Assembly: GCA_033002965.1 (NCBI GenBank)
Contig: JAURVB010007288.1
Coordinates: forward strand, 86,324 to 150,323
Reading direction: 5' to 3'
Source: Piper betle
Taxonomy: Eukaryota > Streptophyta > Magnoliopsida > Piperales > Piperaceae
Length of the DNA stretch: 64,000 nucleotides
In this document: positions 11,524 to 23,423 of the stretch, in pieces
How positions within the stretch are numbered: position 1 is the stretch's first letter
How the letters are laid out: every line of letters begins with the position of its first letter
Made by a program: the position numbers and the translations under genes
The notes under the pieces: generated by a model
Databases searched by the model: none
What the model saw: the letters and a program-made list of their open reading frames with translations, nothing else
Told to the model about the DNA's origin: nothing

Positions 11524-14501
11524 TGTAAAACCCGTGACCTGAGTCAGAGTTTTACATAAGCGAACTAGTCAGTTCAAGTCGAGTCCGTTTGATGACTCAC
11601 GTGTTGAGCCGAGGCCAACCACGCGTTATGAGTGATGAGGGTCAAGTATACCAAAGTATATGATAATAATGTTAGAAAGATTATGAGAAATGAGTTATCA
11701 GAGTATAAGACAGTATGCAGTTTTTTTTATGTATTTCATTGTAGAATTTTTTTAGGTAGAATAACGCATTAGGACGCGGTATATAGCAGTTTGGATGGGT
11801 TATTAGTTATAAAACATGTCATTTTGATGTTATGATGTTATTATATTTTATCAGATGTTTCCATAATTTTTAGATTTTATTGAAATTATTAGGAGTTAGT
11901 TATTATTATTGACTCGAGTTGGAGTCGAGTCAACTTTTATTCACAAGATTGCCACCAAACCCTCCCTCACCTAGACCTTTCCTTCCTCATCCTTTTCGCC
12001 GCCCCCGTCCTCACCACCAACACCCCTCTGGCTGCCACACCACTGCCGATCGACGTCGTGGACCTCCTTCGAGTAGTCATCGTGATGTTCCCAGCCATTC
12101 CGGCCATCGCTCGGCCTCCACAATGCCTCAACGCCGCACCCTAGCCCCATGTATCCTGGCGCTGATTCGTAACCACGCCGCTCCACCGTCGTCGCCTCCC
12201 CTTTCGACCTAGAAGTCTTTCCCCCATACTGAGGGCTACCGCTGAGTCCAAGCAAGGGCCGATCGAACAAGCTGACCAACCCTGGCTAACTCGTCATTGC
12301 CACTGCCGCCCTCATCACAACCACAATCGGATCGAGATGGCCTAGCTGGTGCCACCCCATAGCCTCGATCGCCTCGCCAAAAAATTGGAATTGCCAAAAT
12401 TTGCTGGATTTTCACCGAATAAATCTAGTTGAACATTATCGAACTTCATAGGCCACCAAATACCGAATTCAAGTCTTGAACCATGCAACAAATCCTAGTC
12501 GTCACTAATTGCCAACGATGTGAGGTATAACTAACTCTAACCTAATTATGTAAAAGTGATAATTATTAGCACAACATGATAGGATTTGATTGATTGATGT
12601 GATAAATATTTTTATTATAAATAAAAATAAATTTTTACGTATTAAAATAAATGCTAAGGAACTAATTAAGTAAATATAACATGTATTATTAATCAAATGC
12701 AGGATAGCCTAGAAAATCTTGATATGGATTGATGTGTGTGACTTGATGTGTGTGTGATATAGGGTGTGTGAATGCATCATAGTGGGCATTAGCTTTTAGT
12801 TTTAATACGTAGGTACGGATGTGTGTGTGATATATGATGTGTGTATAAATCATAGCGGGCATTAGCTTTTAGTTTTAATGTGTAAGTATTGAGTAGAAGC
12901 TTGCCACCTAGGCACATGGATACGTTTGGAGCTTCTACCAGGTCCGTTTATGACTCATTTCTCGTTTGACTCCTTTACTCTATCGTGATTTGTTTTTAAT
13001 AGGTAAGCATACATGTCGAGTGGTGGATTTATTGTATCCCACTCCACACAGGCTATTTAGTCGCACGAATTTTCTGAATAATAACCCTCGAGGATGAGAT
13101 TCTTCGAGTTTGTTTTTAAAAACTCAAATCCAAATCATGATGCCTTTGGTCCTGTTATATTACAATCAGTACCTAGGCCTAAGTACATGTAGTTTTCTCG
13201 AGTTTTCCAGCGAGATTTAAGACAAGGGATAACCAACAACCGTGTTATGAGAGTGGGTGCATGCTAGTTGAAGCCGGTTCTGGATTACTGAGGGGGTCGT
13301 TCCATTCCCAAGGGTTCCTAACAACTCCACTTTTGAGTTCCTCAAACCCAGAGAAGTATGAAGGATTACAGGAGTGCAATGCAGCACATGTAGTTTTCTC
13401 GAGTTTTCCAGCGAGATTTAAGACAAGGGATAACCAACAACCGTGTTATGAGAGTGGGTGCATGCTAGTTGAAGCCGGTTCTGGATTACTGAGGGGGTCG
13501 TTCCATTCCCAAGGGTTCCTAACAACTCCACCTTTGAGTTCCTCAAACCCAGAGAAGTATGAAGGATTACAGGAGTGCAATGCAGCACATGTCTAGATAT
13601 GTGGTTTCAAAGGATACTAAAGGTACATGCTTGAGAGTACTCAGCCTCTGCTCTCAGAACCGGGAGTGATATGGAGGATGTAGAGGGCTGAAGGAATAGA
13701 AATTGATTTTTTCCGCACAAGGGATAGTTTTAAAGTTACAAGGGAATGAGATGAGATAGAATGGGACGCTGTCAAGCTAAGGCTGGTAGCTCGTAATTAA
13801 CGCCCTTATAAGAGATTCTCAGAGGAAGTATATAAGTGTTTTCATTTACTAGGATAGTTAGCTCTTTTGTGCCAGTTTGTTTATTAATTATTTCTAAACC
13901 AGTAATACTCGTGACTGGCTTTTTTCTATTATCTATGTAGGTGAGAATCTTGAAGACTGAGCATTGTCCGGACTACAGAGGAGTAGTAATACAACTTGCG
14001 CACATGTATCAACCGAGGCTGAATGAGAACGTGATATGATGGATTTCTATGAATGGTGGTAGGTGAATGTTTTGATGTCTCATTGCATGACATGATTTGT
14101 GTGTGATGATATTATGATTAGAACTGAATAGGGTAAGCTAATGGGGTCAAGATCTAATTCAATACAATGAAAAATGTTGATGATGGAAAAGTTATGAGAA
14201 AACATCATGTTTTTGCTACGTTATCCATTTTTATCATTATGTGTATACAACATTTGTCATTAACAGGGTGATCCTTATTGAATTTGTAGGGGATACTATG
14301 TCCGTTTTGTTTTAAAATTCTTTGATTTCCGAACTTTTAGAACGACGTTAGAACATAAATATCTCATCAATGCATTATATGTACGCATCACCATCTTGAG
14401 ACGCCCAGGTTAATTTAACCGAATTAAGTAGATTAGCGAACGATTCAGTCGCCGATTATATTTTCGGTTTAATTTGCGGTGAACCGATATAGGGTGTTAT
14501 A
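11524..14501 (+). repeat. Solo LTR of the Tekay-like family
   Basis: Starts TGTAAAACCCGTGACCTGAG and ends GGTGTTATA, aligning end to end with the 3' LTR at 2134-5078. No polypurine tract precedes it and no primer binding site follows, so it is a solo LTR left by LTR-LTR recombination. The flanking 5-mers GTTAA and ATTAG match at three of five positions, consistent with a decayed target-site duplication but not proof. The C-rich segment 11990-12300 gives long proline-rich frames on both strands that are not genes. Confidence 0.85.
13185..13586 (+). repeat. Near-perfect 201-bp tandem duplication in the solo LTR
   Basis: The unit beginning ACATGTAGTTTTCTCGAG occurs at 13185 and again at 13386, and the two differ at very few positions. 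It creates an in-frame repeat in a spurious 111-codon frame. The sister LTR at 2134-5078 has one copy of this unit. Confidence 0.95.
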
Positions 14502-15642
14502 ATTAGGGCGACACCACCCCAGCCAAATTTCACCAGAGAGATTGCTAGGCTAGATTCAACCATGGTCACCACTTTTGCCGGAAACTTTAAGAAATTAATT
14601 TTATTTAATTTTAAAATATAACTTTTAATCAGTAAAATATATATCAAAATAAAAAATTATAAATAAAAATTAATATAATTATTTCATAAAAATAAAATAT
14701 TTTATGATATTTTTTTAAAAAAATAATATTTCACCCGGACGCTTCTCCTCTTCGTACCCGTTTCTTCCCTTCTCCACCCTCACGCTTGTCCTTCTCTTCT
14801 ACTCACGTTGCCGGTGATCAGGCTCCTTCTCCTGCTCCGGCGAGGTTTATAGCGGCTTGTGGCTAGCCAGCAAGGTTCTATTGCCATGCTGGGCAGCAAC
14901 TAGGAAGGGTCTCCTCCCCACAAAATGGCTGTATGGCGAGCTTTCTCCCCCGGTTTAGAAGCAAAGGTCGGAGACGATGAGGAGTGTTTGTTTCAATAAT
15001 GAATAAACTTATATTTATTGCCATATTAATATTAATGTTGCACACCAGCTGCATGGAAAAAATAATCATGCACTAATAAACTTTATATTTTTAATATTCA
15101 ATCTCAGCATTTTTCTTACAAAGCATCAAAATGGTAAATTTATTTATATTATTAGACATCAAGCTAATTCAAGTTGGGCAAGCACGAGCTAATCTATATA
15201 TATTCCATTGATTCAAGTTTGGGTCAAACTTACTCTTACCAGGTTTATCTCAGCTGTTAATTAGTGGCCAACTAATGTTATCCAAAATTATCCAAAAAAA
15301 AAAGAAAGGCTGATCCATGCATGCTTAGTGTAATCACCTAACTAATTGTATTATTACTCCTAGCCGGCTTTTAATTAATTTCCACAACTAATCTCAAACA
15401 GTACAAAAAAATCCAGCTTTTAATTAACCCAATTCTTTATTTTGGATGTTCTCTTTAATTTGGATGTTTTGAATGTTGAATGACTTGTTTTGACTAATTT
15501 TAAGACTTACTAATTTTGTACAACTCAATCAAAAACTTTTCCCCATCTTATCACACTTAAATATGGGATAGGAGCAATACTGTAAACCACCAATTTTAGC
15601 CAGCAAATATGTTATATAAAACATGACAAAACCCAAAATTCC
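14502..15642. other. AT-rich intergenic region upstream of the neprosin-like pseudogene
   Basis: Starts with CCACCCCAGCC-type sequence, then a strongly AT-rich block (14580-14730), a short C-rich block (14740-14860) and more AT-rich DNA. The region just upstream of 15643 contains TTATATAAAAC near 15612, a plausible TATA box for the former gene. No other gene seen. Confidence 0.5.
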
Positions 15643-17580
15643 ATGCAGAAACATAAACTTCAAAACTTCACCAAAATGTTGCTCAAGATTTTTGTTGCGT
15701 CCCTTCTCATTTTAGGAACAGTTTCTGATGTTCAAGGTAGAAAAATCAAGCGCTCCGGGAAACATAGAGATGTGGTTCATACAATTCATGTAAATGTTTC
15801 ATACATCAGGCGTATAAATTTAATTAGTTCATTGTCTTATTTATATATGTTTCAATTTCTTTGTTTCTTTTTGGGTTGCAAGAAGAATGTATAATATTAA
15901 ATGTTGCATTTTTTTTCTTGGTTTTTGTAGACTCACCATGGAGACAAATTTGATTGATATCCTACACACAAACAACCTTCAATGAAGCATCCTCTACTCA
16001 AAGATCATGAAATTCAGGTTCATATCTTCAATGAATTGTGATTACCAACTTCAAAAATTTCATGAGTTGCATGGTTTTGTCGTCGATAAAAACGACGAAT
16101 TACATGGATATTGTTACTAATTATAATTATCTTGTTTCTCTGAATACAGACGACTCGCCTGATGTTTCATGTTGATCAATTTATTCAACTACATAAAGAA
16201 GGAGAATCTAAACATAAACACAAAAGGGTAGTACCAATAGACGTTGGGTTCAAAGAACATAGTTGCCCAGAAGGCACAATCCCAATTCTTAGGCCTAAGA
16301 GAGATCATCATGCCAAATTCAATTACTCCACAGATATATACTATCCACAAGAACTCAATTCTCGGGTAATTGGTCGATCTTTGTCTCCGATTATATTGTA
16401 ATAGACCGGCAAAAATTCGCTAATTATTAGTCAACAATTTATCGTAGATTGAACTTGTTGAATTTTTCCGAGATCTCGATGACAAAAATCCGACATTGTT
16501 GGTGCTATACAGGGTGCATTTTTCCAGTCAAATGAAGGAGAATACTATGGAATAGGGGGAGACTCAATCTATGGAATTACCCACTTCAACAATTGCAACA
16601 CAGTGACATGAAACTAGTTCTCACTAGATTGCAAGATGTGCTAGAAGTTGGATGGACTGTAAGTAAAACAAACAAAATATCCAGAACAAAAAAAGTTCAT
16701 TTGAAGTTTGTTTGAATAGTTGATTGAAACAAATATTGATTAATGCAGATTAATCCAAACCTGTTTGGCGATTGGAAGACAAGACTATATGGGTGCTGGA
16801 CGGTATGCTAATTATTGCAATTACTCAATTTTATTCAACTAAAAACAGTGAAATTAATTAATAGGCTAACATTTACTTTTTTGTTTGTGCAAATATCAGT
16901 CTTCCATGTTCCAGGGTACTGGCCGTTTCAATGCATTGTGTCCAGGCTTTGTACAAAATTAGTAGGGACAGTCCCCTTGGCATTGTTCTGGTGCCAGTTT
17001 CAGATTGGAACAAAACCTAATATATGCTCAACATGGTTGTGGGCAAAGTAAGCATTTTTTTTAGCATTACCCGTCTATCATTTTGATTTGCCTTATAAAA
17101 AGCTAAAAACCCGATTCATATTTGGCTTAAAACAAATGGAAACAAAAAATCTAGTGCAACAAGATTATGCTTTCTTAAAAAGATAATTTTGCATTGAAGG
17201 ACATCCACACTGGAAACTGGTGGCTGGTGACTGGTGAAAAGATGGACAGAGTAATTGGGTATTGGCCAAAGGACATTTAGGAGCATGAGCAACAGTGCAC
17301 AGTTGGTTTCATGGGGAGCAGAGGCCGTCAAGGTCCTCTTGCTGATGCACCCCAACCTTATCTGGGGAGTGGATTTCCAGTGACAAGGAAGTACAAGCAT
17401 TCTGCATGGATTGGAGACTTGGCCCTCGTCAATGACCACAATCGAGTCATTGATGCTCTTACAGTCAGCAGATTGCATCCTGCGGTCACCAATGATAAAT
17501 GCACTGATGTCATGGCTGAACCTGGCCTCACTGGTATATACACTGCTGGCTTCTATGTAGGAGGAGATAACCAATGCTGA
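15643..17580 (+). pseudogene. Neprosin-like (DUF239) peptidase pseudogene, seven exons
   Basis: Likely exons with GT-AG borders are 15643-15789, 15931-16017, 16150-16365, 16513-16658, 16749-16802, 16900-17047 and 17200-17580. The first encodes a hydrophobic signal peptide (LLKIFVASLLILGTVSDVQG); a second possible start is at 15676. Exons 2-3 carry the family's propeptide motifs KQPSMKHPLLKDHEIQ and CPEGTIPI. Exons 4-7 carry the neprosin domain: EYYGIGG, VGWTINPNLFGDWKTRLY, LCPGFVQ, GIVLVPVSDW, GNWWLVTGE, VIGYWPKDI and a C-terminal YVGGDNQC. Lesions are clear: a TGA in exon 2 where a Cys is usual, frame shifts in exons 4, 6 and 7, and a TAA in exon 6. The family are secreted plant proteins related to the glutamic peptidase neprosin. 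Catalytic residues cannot be judged with this much damage. Confidence 0.88.
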
Positions 17581-18279
17581 TATCAATATATGCTAGCTAG
17601 CTTCTTTGATTTCTTTTTTTTAAGTAAAAGGAACAAAAAAATGTTATGTAAGCTGTTTTTTATTAAGGAAAAAAATGAATTTTTTATCTCTCTGTTTTAG
17701 TTATACCGTGCCATCAATAATTGGCCAAATTTGGCCACTGATAACAGGAATCTTCAAAAAAATGGATTCTTCTTCGGACATGATGAGTGTCAGATTAAAT
17801 TTTGCCTAGTCCCAACCCGAGATAAAGGAGGGGTATCCCCCCAGAGCTTGTCATTTGCAATCACATGAATTATATATTAAGGTCCATGTCTCAAACACAC
17901 TTCAAAACACGAAGAAAAATAAGAAGATTTTGAGAAAAGGATCTCGATCTACAAAGTATGACATGATGCTACAAGCAGAACTATGATCAACTGATCACGG
18001 ATTATCTATTGATAAATAGTCACAAAAAGTTCAGATTAAAAAGATTATCATTCAAGTTCTTCACATTTTTCTCCAGATTTAGACGATGAATATCCTTATT
18101 CTCAAACAAGTTAAGACACTCATTAGAGTACAAATAACAACCAAGTTTATTTTTTCTTCTCAAATAACCATAATGTAACTGCAGTATTCAACATCTTGCA
18201 GTAGCTTTAGTTATATCTTAATGCCAACAAATGATTAGAATGAAATTGGGCCCCACCTTTAAGTGCAGAGATGGGCAAT
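17581..18279. other. Intergenic region between two convergent genes
   Basis: Tail-to-tail spacer of about 700 bp, AT-rich, presumably holding both 3' untranslated regions. No coding signal recognised. Confidence 0.6.
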
Positions 18280-21090
18280 TCATCGTCGGATCTTTCTAGT
18301 TGCCACTTCCCAAGCAGTTAAAACGTGGTTCACTATCTCTTCCACTCCAATGCAATGTTTAACCTACAAACGAAGCATTTGAAAGAATACACAATATTTA
18401 TCAATGCAAAAAAAAAGTTAATCATACTCAAAGGTTGAAAGCTGTTAAGATTAGAATGTTTAATGGATTTTTGGAAGATCAAATCATGTGTTGCAATGTT
18501 TAAACTATAAATGAAGCATTTTCAAGAGTGTACATCATTATTCAATATTTATTAGAACAAAAAAATTAATCACAACTGAGATGTCAAGTACAGTTAAAAT
18601 TATAATATTCAATGAATTTTTGGAAGATAAAAACACACATTCGGTTGCTCCCAAAAACAGGTTAGCTTCTAACAAACCAACATATGGTAAGGGAAAAATG
18701 ACTGAAAAAAATATTAAATGAGTGCAGTGCACATAGTATTGTGGTTTGAAGAGGAGAAGAAGGAAGCCAAATTAGTGATTTTTGCGGGAACAATTAGATG
18801 ATACTGTATTAAACAATGTACAATCTATGCTCAAACAGATCACTCCCCAATATATGTCTGGGTTCCAATCATTTTAAATTAAATCTTCACAGACCTGTGC
18901 AAAAACAAAGGGCCCTCCATCGCGCATTCTAAGTGCATCCCTCTCCATAACTTTCAAATCAGCTCCCACAGCTGGAGCAAGGTCGGTTTTGTTGATAACC
19001 TGAGAACAAACAATATTATACTCACATGCAAAACAGTTCATAGGAGACTAACAGTTCCATTCCCTAATTTTCCCAGTGAAAACAAAAAATATCAATACTG
19101 CATACAAGAAGATCAGCTTGAGTGATTCCTGGACCACCTTTTCGTGGTATTTTGTCACCTCCAGAGACATCAATGATATAGATTATATAGTCTGCAAGTT
19201 CTCGGCTGAAATTTGCTGCAAGATTGTCTAAACATAGCAACAGAATAAGTAGTGAGGTTCTCATTAAACAGATAAATATCATATTTCTAAAAGAATTATG
19301 AATCGATTAGTCAATATCAAGAATAGCAGTAAGCTGAAAATCTATTGAAAAAACAATTCCTCACAATTCAACCTTTCTAAGCACAGGTACTGCAGCCAAA
19401 CTGAGAATTGATGGCAAAGTTATGGTACAATTTACCCAAAAAACATTTTTGTCAATAGACTTTGGCATCAAAATTGGCAGCCCAATCGATAGAATCCATT
19501 ACAAACTAAGCAAAAACCAAGAATGGAATTAAAAAGGTCAATACCTCCTCCTGATTCACATAGAAGGATATCAGTTTTGTATAAGGAAGACAACTCCTCT
19601 AGTGGACCCAGATTAATGCTAATATCTTCTCGGATTGCAGCATGAGGACATCCGCCTGTCTCCACAGCACGAATTCTTTCTTCTGGAAGAGCGCCATTCT
19701 TTACCAAGAACTCTCCATCTTCTTTTGTGAATATGTCATTTGTTACCTATTACATCTGATGTTGATTAAAATACTGTGCACATGTACTACACAGTGGCTA
19801 GGAAACGGATGGAAAATGGAGAGCAAAATCAGTTTATAAATACCGCAGCCAGACTGTACTTGTCACGCAATAATTGACACAGAGCCAGCATCAGAGCTGT
19901 TTTCCTAGAAATATGCAACACAATAAGTTGTCTCCTTCGGCCTCAAGTTGCAAGCAACCAAACAACTAACATTACAACACAGAACGGTATCCACCAAGAT
20001 ATATAAGCAAAAAACTAGTTACAGCAAAACAGTAGCTCATATACATTGCAATTCATTCACTGATGTTTGAATAACCAAGCAGAATGCATTAAGCAAAGTA
20101 GCAGAGCACCCTAACACTGCCCCCAGGTAAATGAAGACAAAGATTTAATTTCAAAGAGATGCTTATATTTGCAGCAGCAAATATGGCAAACCAATGAGTA
20201 AGCTAGGTAGATCCTGACAAGACAAAAGGGAACAATGAGCACTTCGGACCCCTAGAGCAAAAGAGCTTGACAAAGTATTACTGTTTAATTAGGACCGTCA
20301 ACCAATGGCTAGTTCCAATATCATCATCCTACATTATACCACACTCATAAGTTATGCACAGAGTCCACATTGATAAGCAAAATGGTTAAAAAATGCAAGC
20401 TTTTAGCTTTCAACTACCACTTCCTTCAATTACCATATTTCACATAACTGACCTCAACTTGATATACATTGAAAAGGCTGTTGCAACCTCCATTAGAATT
20501 TACATATCACAACAAATTATGTGTGTGCATTAGATGTAGTTAGCCATTGCAGCATATTGCAAACAGACTTTACCAAAAAAATCACAGCAATGAATAAAAT
20601 CCTGCATACACAACCAATTGTATATAAGAATATTAAAAACACAAAAATTGATAGAACCAAACAGATAAACAAGCAAACAAGCAGTGATTTTAAGTACAAA
20701 GCATTGAAAGAAACCAACTTTAGATGAGCTCACCCAGTTCCAACGGGTCCACCGATGCCAACAGTGAAAGCTCTCTCATTGAAATCCCTGCTCTGCAAGG
20801 GGACTGCCCTCCGGCTGAAAAAACCAGGAGAGTAAATGGGTTCATGGGAATGCGGCGCCAGGCCGTCATGGCTATGGTACCTGCGCCCATCTTCGCCTAC
20901 CCAAGACATGGGAGAGCTCTCCGAACCACTGCCCGCAAAAGCAAAGAAGAGAAGAGAAAACGATCAAAAAAGGAAGCGAAGACGGAGAAAGATGGGAGCT
21001 TTCGGAGGCGAAGGAGAATTTAGTAGAGAACTGGTGGTGGTGGTGGTGGTCGTCGTCGTCGCCGTGGGCGTGGGTATGGTTGGACGCCAT
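18280..21090 (-). CDS. ureG: Urease accessory protein G (GTPase), seven exons
   Basis: UreG binds GTP and, with UreD, UreF and nickel, activates urease in the cytosol. Exons, 5' to 3' on the minus strand: 21090-21032, 20928-20734, 19904-19844, 19746-19545, 19227-19106, 18999-18895 and 18363-18280, all with GT-AG introns. They join in phase to 828 nt, giving 275 residues, the usual plant UreG length. The N-terminus is a Asp/His-rich nickel-binding tract (six His at residues 15-20), then [19 protein letters not shown]. The P-loop GPVGTGKT is at 80-87, the metal-binding CPH at 138-140, CESGGDN at about 168-174, and the guanine-specificity NKTD at 216-219. No stop or frame error is seen. One oddity is VKHCIG in the last exon, where VKHG(L/V)G is usual. 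The start is the ATG just before the His tract. No TATA box is obvious upstream. Confidence 0.96.
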
Positions 21091-22739
21091 GGATGAGCTT
21101 GGTTGAGAGCTTCAGAGGGAAATCGACACGACGACGCTCCCCTTTTAACAAGCGGTGCCCGTCGGGTCGGGTACCCGCCAAACCCGACCTACACCGGATT
21201 TTGTATACACTAATGAGATTTAGTTTTAACATACCCACCCTTTTATAACAGTCGAGTTTAGTTTTAAATAATATTGGTATTTAATTTTAATAATATAAAT
21301 TTTTTATGAACATTATATTTAATATAACTGATATTTATGATATTCTTATTGGATTTGTACACTATTATTTTAGAATTATATTATTATTAAATTTAATTAT
21401 TTGACTTGTATCCACTACTAAATAGAAGTAATGGTTTTATTATTATTGGATTGTGTACTTTGTTTTTTGAGATTGGATAAAAACACACCAGTTTATCCCC
21501 TTAAATTTTATTAATGGATATTTTATCTGGATTATCTAAATACATGCAGGAAAAAAAACTTCAATTCAAACACATAAGAAACCTATAGAAAAGTACATTT
21601 TTCTTTCTCAAATCCTTTTCTTTTTTTCTCTCTAATAATCTATCAATCCAAATGAAGTCAAGTCAACAATGTTGGGTTGGCCCCACAAACATTTGAGCAA
21701 TTGGCTCCTATTCAGATCATGTACCTAAGGAAGCTCTCTAATACTATTTTATTTCTTTTTATAAAAAAAATTAAAACCTTTAAAATTTTTATCAATAATA
21801 ACATGCCTAAAAATACCATTGGTCTTTTTATATTTATCTATCTGTAGATTGTTTTCCTTCATAATTTTTTTCCTTTAAATTGCTTAGCATATTTAACTAG
21901 TGAAATAATTAGAGTATATTAGAAATTTATTAATAACATACAAAACATACAAATTCTGGAAACGTTAATAATGGCTAGTTTTAAATAAAAATAATGAATA
22001 TATATTTTCTTTCAATAATAAATATATGTTTTTAAAGATTACTATGGTTATATTGTAGTTTTATATTATAAACAAGTAAAAATAAGTGGAAAAACTCAGT
22101 TGAAGATAAAATAAATCTAGTGTTTTAATGCATGGGAGTTGCTTGTTTATTAACAAAAGAATAGTTTGATACCAACCTCCAAAATTCTACATTTTACCCA
22201 CATTACTAGTTTAGGTCAGATTCAATTACTATTCATCAAAAGTCATATATAAGAGAGAAACAGCTCACTCTGGATGTAAACAAGCATTTTTTAAAATAGA
22301 AATATGGGTCCTCCTACAAAAAATAAAATCAATGTGGGCACATTGATAGCTTTAGTGTAAATAAATAGTTTTGAAGTGATTAAAATATCAAATAAACATA
22401 AATTTATCTATTTATTAAGATTAATATGGCTATGTTTATTTAATTAAAAATAAAATTACTGTTACTAAACATGATGATACTAATTTCCTTTTTGTAATTT
22501 TAATCCTGTGTTATTTTAAGTTTGTTGTGTTTTTCAATTTCACCAAGTTCAAAAAAGGCACGTTTTGTTTCCTTACAAAATATCAAATTCTCTTTAATTT
22601 TTTATCAATTTTTAATATTAATGATTATTCAAAATAATATCAGTATTTTTTTAAATTACTTAACATGGAGAAAGTTATCCTCCAACCGTTCAGCAATTAT
22701 CGGAGGCCCATGTACAATAGTATGTTAGGGCACAAAGTG
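21091..22739. other. AT-rich intergenic region upstream of ureG
   Basis: The first ~150 bp (GC-rich, with GGTCGGGTACCCG) should hold the ureG 5' leader and promoter. Beyond about 21200 the sequence is strongly AT-rich with no recognisable gene or element ends. The 68-codon frame at 22522-22728 shows no domain. Confidence 0.55.
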
Positions 22740-22749
22740 GTCTGGGTTA

Positions 22750-22830
22750 CTTTATTATTTCGGGATGACTTGCGACAATAGATGAATTTCAGGGTTTAAC
22801 ATTTCATATGCAATAAATTTATCCAGGTGT
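22750..22830. repeat. Short dispersed repeat shared with 59545-59605
   Basis: Contains GGATGACTTG, GATGAATTT and AACATTTCATATGCAATAAA in the same order and spacing as the spacer of the 4.57 kb duplication unit. The element class is not identified. Confidence 0.6.
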
Positions 22831-23423
22831 GATTAGAAGTGCAAGGTAAGAGGCACGGCAAAAGAACTTGGTGAATTATAAATTTTGCTAAATGCAAAAA
22901 GAATTTATTAGTTGAAACTTGTGGTGTAGATTTAACATGTTTCTTGTCCTAGTAAATCGTAAATTTCTCTAAGTTTGCCAATGTTGTTTTTAAAAACCAT
23001 AACCGCTCTATGCCATGGTGGCAACTCCTGAGTAATGCAAAAAGAATTTATTAGTTGAAGATTGAGATCTAATTCGAAAAAGGGAATCGACAAAACCAAG
23101 AACCCAAATAAGAAATGAAAAGTGATCCATTTACTTAAGGAGAAAATTAATTGTGTATTTTACTGTGTGCAGGTAATTGCAACCTGTATGCCACAACATC
23201 AATTCTTTCTGCTATTTCATACAGTTCATAAAATCTTGCGGATAATTTTGTGTGCTTTGCAATGTCGAGGCTAGTCTGTTTGAATGGATGTAGCTTGAAA
23301 TGCCCTTTCTATTTGATGTTTATATGCTTGAGTCTTCATTCTGTTTTGAGCTTCCAAGATGTTTTGTTGTAGTCCTTCATGATTTGATCACGGCTGCGAA
23401 GCTCTGAATCTACACTTAGGCTA
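22831..23423. other. AT-rich sequence, probable remnant of the adjacent gypsy element
   Basis: Contains a direct repeat 'AATGCAAAAAGAATTTATTAGTTGAA' at about 22892 and 23035, described here by its halves because they flank a 140-bp segment. No gene is recognised. It lies on the 3' side of the minus-strand gypsy remnant and may be its untranslated end. Confidence 0.4.

Noticed and set aside
11919..12279. Long frames on both strands, one proline- and histidine-rich
   Set aside because: Fall in the C-rich part of a solo LTR; the matching segment of the sister LTR has no equivalent frame.
17116..17586. 156-codon open frame on the minus strand
   Set aside because: Lies antisense over exon 7 and intron 6 of the neprosin-like pseudogene; no domain and no splice partners.
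20521..21238. Several overlapping frames on both strands near the ureG start
   Set aside because: Shadows of ureG exons 1-2 and intron 1; the spliced His-rich UreG reading explains them.
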